Below are positions 37,019 to 46,101 of a stretch of 64,000 nt of DNA, one piece after another. Under the pieces are notes generated by a model. It had not been told where the DNA came from. It worked only from the letters and a program-made list of their open reading frames with translations, and searched no databases. Position numbers and translations under genes: made by a program. The stretch comes from an uncultured Eggerthella sp. (GTDB taxonomy: Bacteria > Actinomycetota > Coriobacteriia > Coriobacteriales > Eggerthellaceae), in contig UPYK01000007.1 in NCBI GenBank assembly GCA_900538545.1, positions 1 to 64,000 on the forward strand, written 5' to 3'. The first letter of the stretch is position 1. The number at the start of each line of letters is the position of its first letter.

Positions 37019-38731
37019 GTGGCAATGCTCGAGTCGATCGTAACCAACCAACCAAAGCTTTCCAAAGAAGAATACAAGCCCTACCACGATGCGCTCGTCG
37101 ACCGCTTGGTGGTGCTTCAGCAAGAAGCCAAGAAGGCGGGCACGGGAGTGGTCGTGCTCTTCGAAGGATGGAAAGGGGCTGGCAAAGGAAGCCGCATCTC
37201 CGATCTTATCTACCATCTCGATGCGCGTGGCGTTTCGGTCCATGTCACCGAAGATTTCGATCCAGCCGAAGCAGAGCGTACGCGCTCGAGCGACTTCGGT
37301 GCAACGGGCTACTATCCCACGATGCAGCAGTTTTGGAAGGCGCTTGGTCCGCGAGATGCCATCACTATCTTTGACCGAGGCTGGTATTCGGCGCTCATCG
37401 ATCACGTGTTCAACGAGATGCACATCAATTCGAACAAGAAACGCAAGCGTGTGAAGAAGCGTGCGCGCCAGACGGTGGATGCTGCTGTCGAAGAGATCAG
37501 GGCGTTCGAGCGCCAGCTGGTCGATGATGGTTATATCGTGGTGAAGTTCTTCTTCCACATCACCGAGAAAACACAGCGTGAACGTTTGCTGAAGCTCTAC
37601 AACGACCCGGCCACCAGCTGGCGCGTTTCCGATCGCGACCTGCGCCAGATGCTGGACTATCCGGCAATCTACAAGCTCTATGATCAGTTGCTCGAATCGA
37701 CCGACTTCGATGAGGCGCCCTGGACCTTACTCGCAGCCGAGGATAAGCGCCGCGCTAATCTGGCAGTTGCGGAAGAGCTGGTGAATCTGCTCGAGTCGGT
37801 CACAACGAAAGAGAAGGACGCCGCTACCCTCGAAGCAGAGATGAAGGCAAAGGAGAATTCTGCGACCCAGGGTGATGAGAACGCCTATGTGGATGAGCGC
37901 AAGCGAACGCCCGAAGAGAACGAACAGCTTCTTCTCGCTGCTCAAGAGCGCGTGCGGGTGGCTGAGCTCGAAGCCCCGCAGGCTTCCGAATTCATCATCC
38001 AGCCCAACTATCCGCGCCTTGAAGAGGTCAACCATACGCTTTCTTTGAGTCGTGAAGATTACAAGCGTGAGCTCAAGGAACAGCAGAAGATATTGAACAA
38101 GCTCGAGCTCGAGATGTACATCCATCGTGTGCCGATGATGATCATGTACGAGGGATGGGATGCTGCAGGCAAGGGCGGAAGCATCAAGCGTGTAGCACAG
38201 GCGCTCGATGCGCGTTCCTATACGATCTTCACCTCGCCTGCGCCTACGAAGATCGAGCTTGCCCATCCGTTCTTGTGGCGCTATTGGACGCGTCTGCCGA
38301 AAGCGGGGCATGTGGGCATCTACGACCGCAGCTGGTATGGCCGCGTCCTCGTCGAGCGTGTTGAAGGATTCGCGAGCCCCTCCCAGTGGGCGCGTGCTTA
38401 TGACGAGATCAACGAGTTCGAACGCTCTATGGTCCAGTGGGGTGCGATCTTGCTCAAATTCTGGGTGGATATCTCTCCCGAAACACAGCTCGAGCGTTTC
38501 GAGGCGCGCGAGAACAATCCTGATAAGCAATGGAAGATCACCGCTGAAGACTGGCGCAATCGCGATCGTTATCCTGAATATTATGCAGCCATTCAGGATA
38601 TGTTCCGTCTTACCTCGACTCCTGAAGCACCGTGGATTATCCTTGAGAGCGATGACAAGCTCTATGCGCGCGTCAAAGCGCTCAAGACCATCAACCAGGC
38701 GCTTGAAGAGCGCTTGAAGGAATTCAAGTGA
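37019..38731 (+). CDS. Two-domain PPK2 (polyphosphate:AMP phosphotransferase type)
   Basis: About 570 residues with two tandem PPK2 domains, the layout of polyphosphate:AMP phosphotransferase (class II PPK2), which makes ADP from AMP and polyphosphate. Domain 1 has Walker A EGWKGAGKGS (about residue 49) and DRGWYSALID. Domain 2 has EGWDAAGKGGSIKR (about 377) and DRSWYGRVLVERVEGF. In this class the second domain carries activity. A linker (about 260-330) is highly charged. The start was taken at GTG 37019, where AAGGGGG is 7 bases upstream; ATG 37025 (13 bases) and ATG 36953 are alternatives. It is divergent from ppx and ppk1, making a complete polyphosphate cluster. Confidence 0.92.
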   Translation: MAMLESIVTNQPKLSKEEYKPYHDALVDRLVVLQQEAKKAGTGVVVLFEGWKGAGKGSRISDLIYHLDARGVSVHVTEDFDPAEAERTRSSDFGATGYYPTMQQFWKALGPRDAITIFDRGWYSALIDHVFNEMHINSNKKRKRVKKRARQTVDAAVEEIRAFERQLVDDGYIVVKFFFHITEKTQRERLLKLYNDPATSWRVSDRDLRQMLDYPAIYKLYDQLLESTDFDEAPWTLLAAEDKRRANLAVAEELVNLLESVTTKEKDAATLEAEMKAKENSATQGDENAYVDERKRTPEENEQLLLAAQERVRVAELEAPQASEFIIQPNYPRLEEVNHTLSLSREDYKRELKEQQKILNKLELEMYIHRVPMMIMYEGWDAAGKGGSIKRVAQALDARSYTIFTSPAPTKIELAHPFLWRYWTRLPKAGHVGIYDRSWYGRVLVERVEGFASPSQWARAYDEINEFERSMVQWGAILLKFWVDISPETQLERFEARENNPDKQWKITAEDWRNRDRYPEYYAAIQDMFRLTSTPEAPWIILESDDKLYARVKALKTINQALEERLKEFK

Positions 38732-38770
38732 TGCTTGCTTTGCTTTGAAGAAGAGAGGATCGGTTGCTCT

Positions 38771-39640
38771 ATGTCCAAACCGAAGAACGATACTGCAAAC
38801 GCGCGACCTAAGCGCAAGAAGACCGCGCTCATCATCGCGATCGTGTTGCTCTTAGTCGCGCTCGTTGCTGCTGGCGTGCTCGTTTTCCGCTACTGGTCCC
38901 AGCAGAATGCCTACCAGGAGCTCGAAACCTATGTAGAGGTCGAAGAGGATCCGAACGTGGTGAAGCTTTCCGACCTGAGCGCAGATTGGGATGCGTTGCG
39001 TAAGATCAACCCCGATATCGTAGGCTGGATCTATATCCCTGATAGCAAGATCAACTATCCCGTGGTGCAGGGACCAGATAATTCGAAGTACTTGGATACT
39101 GCTTTCAACGGTTCCGACGGCTGGTTCTCAAGTGCGGGAACCATCTTCATCGATGTGAAGAACGCGCCAGATTTCACCGACCGCAATACCTTCTTGTATG
39201 GGCACCACATGCGTGATGGATCGATGTTCGCAGCGCTCACCGACTGGGAGAACGACAAGGAATTCAACGAGCATCGCGATATCTACATCCTCACGCCTGA
39301 AGGAAATTACTACGCGAAGTCCTTCTCGCTCTTGAAAACCAATGGCTCTGAGCCGATCGTGGTCACGCAATTCGCTTCCGATGAGACGTACCAAGACTAC
39401 ATTCAGAAGATGCTCAATCGCAGCATGGTTAACCAGGAGGGCGATGTCTTCACAGCCGATATGATCAAGCAGTCGTTCGCGCTCTGCACGTGCGAATACA
39501 CGCGCAACGATGGACGCGATCTGCTCTTCGCTACGGTAGTCGCCACGACCGTGCCCAACGATCCCTTCGTTCCCTGTGACCCAGATGCGATAACAGGACT
39601 TGGCAAAGATCAGTCGGTCACCTTTGGAACCGATGAGTAA
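38771..39640 (+). CDS. srtB: Class B sortase
   Basis: 289-residue membrane-anchored transpeptidase. A basic N-terminus and membrane helix (ALIIAIVLLLVALVAAGVLVF) precede the catalytic domain, with the active-site region LYGHHMRDGSMF (catalytic His near 145) and LCTCEYTRNDGRDLL (catalytic Cys241; Cys239 also lies nearby). Class B enzymes attach specific proteins to peptidoglycan or build pili. No LPxTG- or NPQTN-like substrate gene is adjacent, so the substrate must be elsewhere. It starts 39 bases after the PPK2 gene with a purine-rich site (38749-38758). Confidence 0.92.
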   Translation: MSKPKNDTANARPKRKKTALIIAIVLLLVALVAAGVLVFRYWSQQNAYQELETYVEVEEDPNVVKLSDLSADWDALRKINPDIVGWIYIPDSKINYPVVQGPDNSKYLDTAFNGSDGWFSSAGTIFIDVKNAPDFTDRNTFLYGHHMRDGSMFAALTDWENDKEFNEHRDIYILTPEGNYYAKSFSLLKTNGSEPIVVTQFASDETYQDYIQKMLNRSMVNQEGDVFTADMIKQSFALCTCEYTRNDGRDLLFATVVATTVPNDPFVPCDPDAITGLGKDQSVTFGTDE

Positions 39641-39651
39641 TGCTCTACAAT
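39624..39651 (+). promoter_or_regulatory. Promoter ahead of purM
   Basis: TTGGAA (39624-39629) and TACAAT (39646-39651) with a 16-base spacer, overlapping the sortase stop codon; the purM start is 46 bases on. Confidence 0.5.
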
Positions 39652-39697
39652 GAAGAGCGTATGTTTTGATCAACGCTCGCTAAGGACAAGGACGGAT

Positions 39698-40864
39698 ATG
39701 ACTGACCGTATTCAAGTTGCGATCACCGATGGTGAAACGAAATGGCCAAGCTGGACGAAGCAGGGTGGGGGAACCACCTATGCCGATGCCGGAGTCGATA
39801 CCGCTGAAGGCGCACGTGCGGTCGATGCGATCAAAGATGCTGTTCACCGTACGTATCGCAATGAAGTAGTGGGCGATATCGGTGGCTTTGGCGGCCTCTT
39901 CTCCATTGCCGCAGCCAAGCAGATGGCCGATCCGCTGCTTGTTTCGGGTACCGATGGCGTAGGCACGAAGATCCAGCTGGCAAAGCTTGCGAACAAGCAC
40001 AATACGGTCGGCATCGATCTGGTTGCCATGTGTGTGAACGATATCCTCGCTACGGGTGCTGAACCGCTCTTCTTCCTTGACTACATCGCAGTAGGGAAGC
40101 TCAAGAGCGAAGCGGTCTCCGAGATCGTTTCCGGCATCGCGGATGGCTGCGAGATGGCGGGCTGTGCGCTCATCGGTGGCGAGATGGCCGAGCATCCTGG
40201 TGTCATGGATCCTAACGAGTATGACCTTTCGGGCTTTACCGTGGGCATCGTCGATCGACCTGCCATGATCGGGCCTGCGCGCGTTCAAGATGGCGATGTC
40301 TTGATCGGACTTGCTTCTTCTGGGCTTCATTCGAATGGCTATTCGCTCGCGCGCAAGGTGTGTACGGAGGGCAAGACGCTCTACGAACTCACCATCGCAC
40401 GTGACGAGCTTGAAGGTGACAGCGTGCTCGATGCACTGCTCGAACCAACGCGCATCTACGTGAAATCCATCCGTTCGGTGCTCTTGCAGTGCCCTGGTGC
40501 TATCCATTCGCTCGCACATATCACTGGCGGTGGCATCACGGAGAATCTTAACCGCGCACTTCCTTCTACGCTCGATGCAGAGATCCAGGTGGGCAGTTGG
40601 AATATGGTCCCGATCCTGCCTTGGGTTTGCCGCGCGGCACACCTGAATGAAACTGAAGCGCTCAAGACCTTCAACATGGGCCTCGGCATGATCCTTGCGG
40701 TCGCTCCTCAGAAAGCAGAGGAGGTAGCACAGTTGCTGGCTGATGCAGGCGAAGAAGTCTACATCGTTGGTCAGGTCGTACCTGGCGTAGGCAAAGTGGT
40801 CTATCTCGATGAAGAAGAGCTGTTCGCTGCGTATTCCGAAGACGAAGAGGTCGAAGAAGACTAG
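39698..40864 (+). CDS. purM: Phosphoribosylformylglycinamidine cyclo-ligase (AIR synthase)
   Basis: 388-residue ATP-dependent enzyme forming aminoimidazole ribonucleotide in purine synthesis. Visible features are the glycine-rich GDIGGFGGLFSI, VSGTDGVGTKIQLA, MCVNDILATGAEPLFFLDY, GGEMAEHPG and a C-terminal ITGGGITENLNR. An N-terminal extension of about 35 residues (ITDGETKWPSWTKQGGG) exceeds the usual length of about 345. AAGGA lies 5 bases ahead of ATG 39698. It is first in purM-purN-purH. Confidence 0.95.
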   Translation: MTDRIQVAITDGETKWPSWTKQGGGTTYADAGVDTAEGARAVDAIKDAVHRTYRNEVVGDIGGFGGLFSIAAAKQMADPLLVSGTDGVGTKIQLAKLANKHNTVGIDLVAMCVNDILATGAEPLFFLDYIAVGKLKSEAVSEIVSGIADGCEMAGCALIGGEMAEHPGVMDPNEYDLSGFTVGIVDRPAMIGPARVQDGDVLIGLASSGLHSNGYSLARKVCTEGKTLYELTIARDELEGDSVLDALLEPTRIYVKSIRSVLLQCPGAIHSLAHITGGGITENLNRALPSTLDAEIQVGSWNMVPILPWVCRAAHLNETEALKTFNMGLGMILAVAPQKAEEVAQLLADAGEEVYIVGQVVPGVGKVVYLDEEELFAAYSEDEEVEED

Positions 40865-40912
40865 CGCATCTAGTGGCTTCTTTGAACGTTTTCATTCTAT
40901 AAAGGAGAACCC

Positions 40913-41554
40913 ATGAGTGAAGATCTGCAACCCGCTAGAACCGAGCCGCTCAAGATAGGCGTTCTCATCAGCGGAAGCGGCACCAACCTCCAGGCGCTCA
41001 TCGATGCGATCGATGCAGGAACGCTCAATGCCCAGATTGTGATTGTCATCTCTTCCAAGCCTGAGGCAAAAGGGCTTCTGCGTGCGCAGAAAGCAGGCAT
41101 CCAGACGCTTTCGCTCAACCCTGGCGTGTACGAGAATGCGCGCGTTGCCAATACGCTCATCGCTGAAGAGCTCCAGCGTGCCGGTGCAGAGTACGTGGTC
41201 ATGGCTGGTTACATGCGCAAGGTGACCGAAGAGATCCTGCACGCATTTCCTGATCGTGTCGTCAATCTTCACCCAGCACTGTTGCCCTCGTTCGTGGGCG
41301 CTCATGCGATCCGTGATGCGTTCGAATCCGGCGTAAAGGTCACGGGCGTTACCGTTCATTTCGCCAACGAAGAGTACGATCGCGGTCCGATCATCGCGCA
41401 GCGTGCGGTGAACATCGAAGAGGAAGACACGCTCGAAACCCTTGAAGAGCGCATCCATGAAGTAGAGCATGTGATACTTCCTGAAGTCGTTCAGCTCATT
41501 TCAGAAGGACGTGTTGAGGTGCGTCCGAATCGTACGGTTCATATTGCAAGATAG
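40913..41554 (+). CDS. purN: Phosphoribosylglycinamide formyltransferase
   Basis: 213-residue folate-dependent GAR transformylase. It begins GVLISGSGTNLQALIDAI, and the active site NLHPALLPSFVGAHAI (Asn, His) and HFANEEYDRGPIIAQ (Asp region) are intact. AAAGGAG is well placed upstream. It lies between purM and purH, 48 and 32 bases away, in one transcript. Confidence 0.96.
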   Translation: MSEDLQPARTEPLKIGVLISGSGTNLQALIDAIDAGTLNAQIVIVISSKPEAKGLLRAQKAGIQTLSLNPGVYENARVANTLIAEELQRAGAEYVVMAGYMRKVTEEILHAFPDRVVNLHPALLPSFVGAHAIRDAFESGVKVTGVTVHFANEEYDRGPIIAQRAVNIEEEDTLETLEERIHEVEHVILPEVVQLISEGRVEVRPNRTVHIAR

Positions 41555-41586
41555 CCAGCGTTCCCAAAGATCCTAAGGAGTTATTC

Positions 41587-43155
41587 ATGGCAGATCCAAT
41601 CATCAAACGCGCATTGCTCTCGGTCACCGACAAGACCGGCATCACCGAATTCGCTTCGGCTCTCGTGAAGGAATTCGGTGTTGAGATCATCTCGACTGGC
41701 GGTACGGCACGCGTGCTCGAAGAAGCGGGCATCCCCGTCACGTCGATCGATGCAGTCACGGAGTTCCCCGAGATGATGGATGGGCGCGTGAAGACGCTGC
41801 ATCCGCGCGTACACGGTGGCTTGCTCGCCCGTCGCGATCTTGAGAGCCACATGAACGAGGCGAAAGAGCATGGCATCGAGATGATCGACATGGTCGTGGT
41901 GAACCTCTATGAATTCCAGAAGACGGTCGCAAGTGGTGCCGATTTCGCTGAGTGCATCGAGAACATCGATATCGGAGGTCCTTCGATGCTGCGCAGCGCG
42001 GCGAAGAATTTCGCTTCGGTCGCGGTGGTTACCGATCCTGCGCTCTATGATGCAGTGCTCGAGGAGATGCGTGCTCACGATGGCGCGACCACCTATGAAA
42101 CGCGCCTCAAATTCGCGTTCGATGTGTTCAATACCACTGCGCAATACGATGGCGCTATCGCTGCTTGGCTCACGCAAGAGATCAACCCGGCAGTCGTATT
42201 CCCTGAGATGAGATCGCTGAACCTCTCGAAAGCGCAAGATCTGCGCTATGGCGAGAACCCGCACCAGAGCGCAGCATTCTTCCGTGTGGTCGATTACCCG
42301 AATGCAGCAACGAGCTTGGCGTATGCGCAGCAGCTGCAGGGCAAAGAGCTCTCTTATAACAACTACCTCGATCTTGATGCAGCATGGACGGCGGTTCGTG
42401 AATACGACGAGCCTGCTTGCGTGATCGTCAAGCACCTCACGCCATGCGGTGTTGCGGTCGATACCGATGTGGTCTCTGCCTATGTGCGCGCCCATGAGGC
42501 AGATCCTGTGTCGGCGTATGGCGGCGTTATCGCGTTCAATCGTCCGATCAACGCTGAAGTGGTCGTCAAGATCTTCGACAACAAGCAGTTCGTCGAAGCC
42601 ATCATCGCTCCTGAGTTCTCGCTCGATGCAGTCGATATGTATACCGCCAAGCCTAATACGCGTTTGTTGCAGACTGGTGGTGTGAACCCCGCGGGTCAAA
42701 CCGTTGAATATCGTTCGGTCGAGGGTGGCTTGCTCTGCCAAGAATCAGACGCGGTTGCAGAAGAGGCCGATACTTTCACGGTGGCCACGAAGCGCGTTCC
42801 CACCGAAGAGGAGATGAAGGATCTCATCTTCGCTTGGAAAGCAGTGAAGTCGGTCAAGTCGAACGCGATCCTCATCGCTAAGGACGAAGTGAACGTTGGC
42901 GTAGGTGGCGGTCAGCCGAACCGCGTGAATTCAGCGCGCATCGCTGTCGAACAGGCAGGTGATAAAGCGAAGGGCGCCGTTGCAGCATCCGATGCCTTCT
43001 TCCCGTTCCGCGACGGGCTCGACACCCTTGCTGAAGCAGGCGTTACTGCCATCATCCAGCCAGGTGGCTCGATCCGCGACGAAGAAGTGATCGAAGCAGC
43101 CAACGAGCACGGCATTGCCATGGTGTTCACGGGCCATCGCCACTTCCGCCACTAA
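41587..43155 (+). CDS. purH: Bifunctional AICAR transformylase / IMP cyclohydrolase
   Basis: 522-residue enzyme for the last two steps of IMP synthesis. The N-terminal cyclohydrolase domain (about residues 1-200) starts [14 protein letters not shown]. The C-terminal transformylase contains [14 protein letters not shown] and the catalytic Lys-His in [12 protein letters not shown]. The length is normal. AAGGAG lies 7 bases upstream. A long hairpin follows at 43215-43255, shared with the convergent J-domain gene. Confidence 0.97.
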   Translation: MADPIIKRALLSVTDKTGITEFASALVKEFGVEIISTGGTARVLEEAGIPVTSIDAVTEFPEMMDGRVKTLHPRVHGGLLARRDLESHMNEAKEHGIEMIDMVVVNLYEFQKTVASGADFAECIENIDIGGPSMLRSAAKNFASVAVVTDPALYDAVLEEMRAHDGATTYETRLKFAFDVFNTTAQYDGAIAAWLTQEINPAVVFPEMRSLNLSKAQDLRYGENPHQSAAFFRVVDYPNAATSLAYAQQLQGKELSYNNYLDLDAAWTAVREYDEPACVIVKHLTPCGVAVDTDVVSAYVRAHEADPVSAYGGVIAFNRPINAEVVVKIFDNKQFVEAIIAPEFSLDAVDMYTAKPNTRLLQTGGVNPAGQTVEYRSVEGGLLCQESDAVAEEADTFTVATKRVPTEEEMKDLIFAWKAVKSVKSNAILIAKDEVNVGVGGGQPNRVNSARIAVEQAGDKAKGAVAASDAFFPFRDGLDTLAEAGVTAIIQPGGSIRDEEVIEAANEHGIAMVFTGHRHFRH

Positions 43156-43214
43156 GGAGCGCAAGCAGCTAAGGACGGCTGAGGGCCTGCTTGATTCAAT
43201 ATCCAGCAATATTC

Positions 43215-43255
43215 AAGGTCTCTCATCACTCGTTTTCAGAGTGGTGGGAGACCTT
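43215..43255. terminator. Long hairpin between purH and the J-domain gene
   Basis: A 17-bp stem with two G-U pairs and a 7-base loop lies between two convergent genes and includes the stop codon of the minus-strand gene. Neither side has a clean T-run. It is probably a weak bidirectional terminator or an mRNA-stabilising element. Confidence 0.6.
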
Positions 43256-44104
43256 CTGTTTGAGCGTGCCGATATGACGCCCGTGATCGACGAAGTTCTT
43301 AATATCGAAACCGAACGCAAGGGCCACGAAAGCGATGAGGATGATCCCGACCGGTCCATTGGCAACGGGCATGAAAACGAATGCGAGCAGAAGTAGCGGC
43401 AGCACCAAGAAGCTGCTGAAGACGCCAAGGCGCTTATAAACGCCTTGCGCGATCGAGATGATGAAGTAGAGATAGCAACCCAGCGCAGGTACCGAGAAGA
43501 GGATGCACGCTGCAAGGATAGCGATCTTTACCGCAAAGACCTCAAGATCGCTTCGCAGCGATCTTTTCTCTTCTTCGAGCATCTGCTCGGGCGTGCGCGT
43601 TTGCCCGAAGGGGGAGAAGTCGAAGGGGATCGAACCGGTGAAAGGATTCGAAGTGCTGAAGGGGTTATCGGCGCGATTCCCACCAAACGGGTTTCCACCA
43701 GATGAACCTTCTTCGCCATTCGAGCGATAGGTGTGGGGGTTGCCCTGGGCATCCCAGGTGGTCCATACGAAATCAACACCCGAGAAGGGCCACCCAGCAA
43801 AGGGGTTATCGCCCTGCGGGTTCTGCCCATTTCCATTGGGTCGCGTATAGGGCTGATAAGTGAAGGGTGCTCCATACGGCGTTCCCGCAGTAGAGTATTC
43901 GGGCGTCCAATTACGTGAGAGCAGCACATCGCGCGCTTCATTGATGAGCTTGGTCTTCTCTTCTGCTTTTGCGCGTGCTGCTGCGTCCGCGCCGAATTTG
44001 TCGGGGTGATTCTCGATGACGAGCTTACGATGAGCTTTCTTGATATCATCATCGCTTGCGCCGTCTTGCAACCCTAATATGTTAAGTGCTTCAGACTTCT
44101 TCAT
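43226..44104 (-). CDS. Membrane-anchored J-domain (DnaJ-like) protein
   Basis: 292-residue protein with an N-terminal J domain (about residues 3-65) containing the HPD triad (VIENHPDKFG), which stimulates Hsp70 ATPase. A Gly/Asn/Pro/Phe-rich region of about 110 residues follows (NPFAGWPF, GSIPFDFSPFG), then three hydrophobic segments (about 195-280: VKIAILAACILFSVPALGCYLYF and onward). It has no zinc-finger or client-binding domain of true DnaJ, so it is a specialised co-chaperone that brings DnaK to the membrane (inference). The start is ATG 44104; a GTG three codons upstream is possible. Confidence 0.85.
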   Translation of the reverse strand: MKKSEALNILGLQDGASDDDIKKAHRKLVIENHPDKFGADAAARAKAEEKTKLINEARDVLLSRNWTPEYSTAGTPYGAPFTYQPYTRPNGNGQNPQGDNPFAGWPFSGVDFVWTTWDAQGNPHTYRSNGEEGSSGGNPFGGNRADNPFSTSNPFTGSIPFDFSPFGQTRTPEQMLEEEKRSLRSDLEVFAVKIAILAACILFSVPALGCYLYFIISIAQGVYKRLGVFSSFLVLPLLLLAFVFMPVANGPVGIILIAFVALAFGFDIKNFVDHGRHIGTLKQKVSHHSENE

Positions 44105-44256
44105 GCTCTTCACTATATCGGATAATCAAGATGAAGAGTCTATTAGAGGTTTTCTCCAGCTCGTTTCTACAAATACGTTACGGGCTCGTGAGCTTGCACT
44201 GGGGTAACGCTCTTATGGCAAAACGCGTCTCCAGCAAGGCTCGCTTCGCAAGACCT

Positions 44257-44286
44257 TCATAATAAAAAACAAGGTCGTGTAAAATA
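44257..44286 (+). promoter_or_regulatory. Possible promoter of the long flippase-like gene
   Basis: A TAAAAT hexamer near 44279-44284 is preceded about 18 bases upstream by a TTCATA-like hexamer. About 90 bases of leader follow, with a small GCGC/GCGC hairpin. Confidence 0.35.
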
Positions 44287-44378
44287 GAGACGACAAAAGG
44301 AGCATGCGCTTCGGGCGCTGTGCGCAAGTTGTCTGAAATGCCATTCAAAAACGAACACCAAAACGAAGCGAAGGCACC

Positions 44379-45998
44379 ATGAAAAAAGCGATAATCATAC
44401 TTCTTGTTATCGTCGCTGCGTGTTTTCTTTGCGCCAATCTCAATTACCTCATGAGCATCATCGATGCGATGCAGGGCGGTGCGCTCATTCCGCTCGTTAT
44501 CGCCTGCATCATCATGGTCGCGCGTCATGTCGTGCAGGCTATGTCATACAACGAAGCCTTCGGTGCCGTTGGCCAGAAGACTGGACTTTGGCACAATATC
44601 GTGCTCATCTTCTCTCTCGTGTTCATCAATACCTTCTGCTTGTTCTCGGGCGCGACCGGTGTTGCATTCATCATCGACGATGCCCACCGCAAAGGTCTTG
44701 ATATAGGCACATCCACGAGTGGCGCGATCCTTTCTCAGATCGGGTATTTTGCGGCGGTCTTCATCATCTCGATCATCGGTTTCACCACGATGCTCATCGC
44801 AGGCACGATGAACGTGGTCTTCTTGATAGGCGGCCTCCTTCTTGCCGGAACCTTGCTCGTGTTGGTGAGCTTCTTCTTGCTCGGTTTCTACAAACCTGGT
44901 TGGCTCGTGAAGGTGTTCCGCGTAGTCGAGAACGCGATCAACAAGGTGATCGGTATCGCAAAGCGCCATCTCCCTAAGAACTGGGGGAAGGCTACGGCAC
45001 AGTCGTTCATCAATTCTGCGCTCGTGCTCGCGCACAACCCTAAGGGTGCGATCATCACGGTCTTCTATGCGGCTGCTTCTGCGCTTCTGAATATGGCCTG
45101 CCTGATCGCGATCGGTGTGGCGTTTGGTTTCGACAATGTGGCAGCGCTCGTTGCGGCGTTCTCCGTAGCGGCCATCGCCGTCATCTTGAGTCCCACACCG
45201 CAGGGCGTAGGCGTGGTCGAGGCGGCCATCGCAGCCATCCTCACCAGCGCGGGTTGTTCGCTTTCGGTAGCAACCGCTATTGCTCTTGTCTATCGCGGCA
45301 TCATGTTCTGGATCCCGTTCTGCATCGGCGCGGTGTTGCTTTCGCAATCGGGCTTCTTCAAGGCGAAGAAGGACACCACCACCGAAGGCAAACGCAAGGA
45401 TATCGGCTGGATCGCTGGTACGCTCGTGATCATCTGCGCAGCGGTGAATCTCATCATGCCCTTCATGCCGAATGTGGCAGAAACATACAGCCTGCTCACG
45501 CAGTGGATCAACATCTCGAATGTAGTTGGTGGACCGCTGCTCGTCCTCACGAGCATCGTCCTGCTCGTTTTAGGTGTTGGGCTTGTGTTCCGCTTCAGGC
45601 TTGCCTGGGTGTTCGCCATCTCGCTCATCTTCTTGCTCGCTGGTTTCGAGTTCGTCTTCCAAGAGACCGTCAAGGTTGCGATCCCCATGGCGCTGCTGGG
45701 ACTGTGGCTCTTCTGGAAGCGCGATGCCTTCTCCGAACCACTTTCGCGCGACCGGATCAAAGAGCGCTCGGAGCGAAAGAAACAAGCCATGAATGAAGGC
45801 ACCCACCTTGAGAAGATCGAAGAATCCACGGGAGAATCTCTGGAAGGAACCTCCGAAGAAGCGAAACTTTTGGAGGTTCCGATTGAAGTAGGGCCTGAAG
45901 GGTGCGATACGCCACTCGAGGCAGATGCGCACGATGAAAAGCTCACCCAAGCGAAGCTTGAAACGGACATCAAGGCCGCGCTGAAAGATAACGCCTGA
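44379..45998 (+). CDS. Flippase-like membrane protein with extra C-terminal domain
   Basis: 539-residue paralogue of the protein at 6191-7219. Residues 1 to about 330 are the MprF-flippase-like (LPG synthase TM) domain with the shared motif TPQGVGVVEAAIAAI and VYRGIMFWIPFCIGAV. An added block of about four membrane segments (about 345-450, starting IGWIAGTLVIICAAVNLI) and an acidic hydrophilic tail of about 85 residues follow. The added block resembles membrane domains found beside MprF-type proteins, but no lysyl-transfer catalytic domain is present. GAAGG is upstream. Lipid or glycolipid translocation is the likely class of function; the substrate is unknown. Confidence 0.82.
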   Translation: MKKAIIILLVIVAACFLCANLNYLMSIIDAMQGGALIPLVIACIIMVARHVVQAMSYNEAFGAVGQKTGLWHNIVLIFSLVFINTFCLFSGATGVAFIIDDAHRKGLDIGTSTSGAILSQIGYFAAVFIISIIGFTTMLIAGTMNVVFLIGGLLLAGTLLVLVSFFLLGFYKPGWLVKVFRVVENAINKVIGIAKRHLPKNWGKATAQSFINSALVLAHNPKGAIITVFYAAASALLNMACLIAIGVAFGFDNVAALVAAFSVAAIAVILSPTPQGVGVVEAAIAAILTSAGCSLSVATAIALVYRGIMFWIPFCIGAVLLSQSGFFKAKKDTTTEGKRKDIGWIAGTLVIICAAVNLIMPFMPNVAETYSLLTQWINISNVVGGPLLVLTSIVLLVLGVGLVFRFRLAWVFAISLIFLLAGFEFVFQETVKVAIPMALLGLWLFWKRDAFSEPLSRDRIKERSERKKQAMNEGTHLEKIEESTGESLEGTSEEAKLLEVPIEVGPEGCDTPLEADAHDEKLTQAKLETDIKAALKDNA

Positions 45999-46046
45999 TT
46001 TTGCTCCTTTGGTGCACTTGAAAGCGCTCCTGAATAGTACTTGCGC

Positions 46047-46052
46047 TATACT
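46047..46052 (+). promoter_or_regulatory. Possible -10 element of the leu operon
   Basis: TATACT lies 50 bases upstream of leuC; no good -35 is seen at normal spacing. No T-box features were found in this short leader. Confidence 0.35.
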
Positions 46053-46101
46053 GATTTAGTTTTCCATTTGCACAAAAACTATCGCAAGAAAAGGAGCGCA
46101 T

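Noticed and set aside
44339..44381. Short upstream frame of 14 codons overlapping the start of the flippase-like gene
   Set aside because: It has no ribosome site and no recognisable leader-peptide pattern such as codon runs; chance is likely.
46020..46101. T-box or attenuator ahead of leuC
   Set aside because: The leader is too short for a T-box, and no terminator hairpin or leucine-codon run is present.
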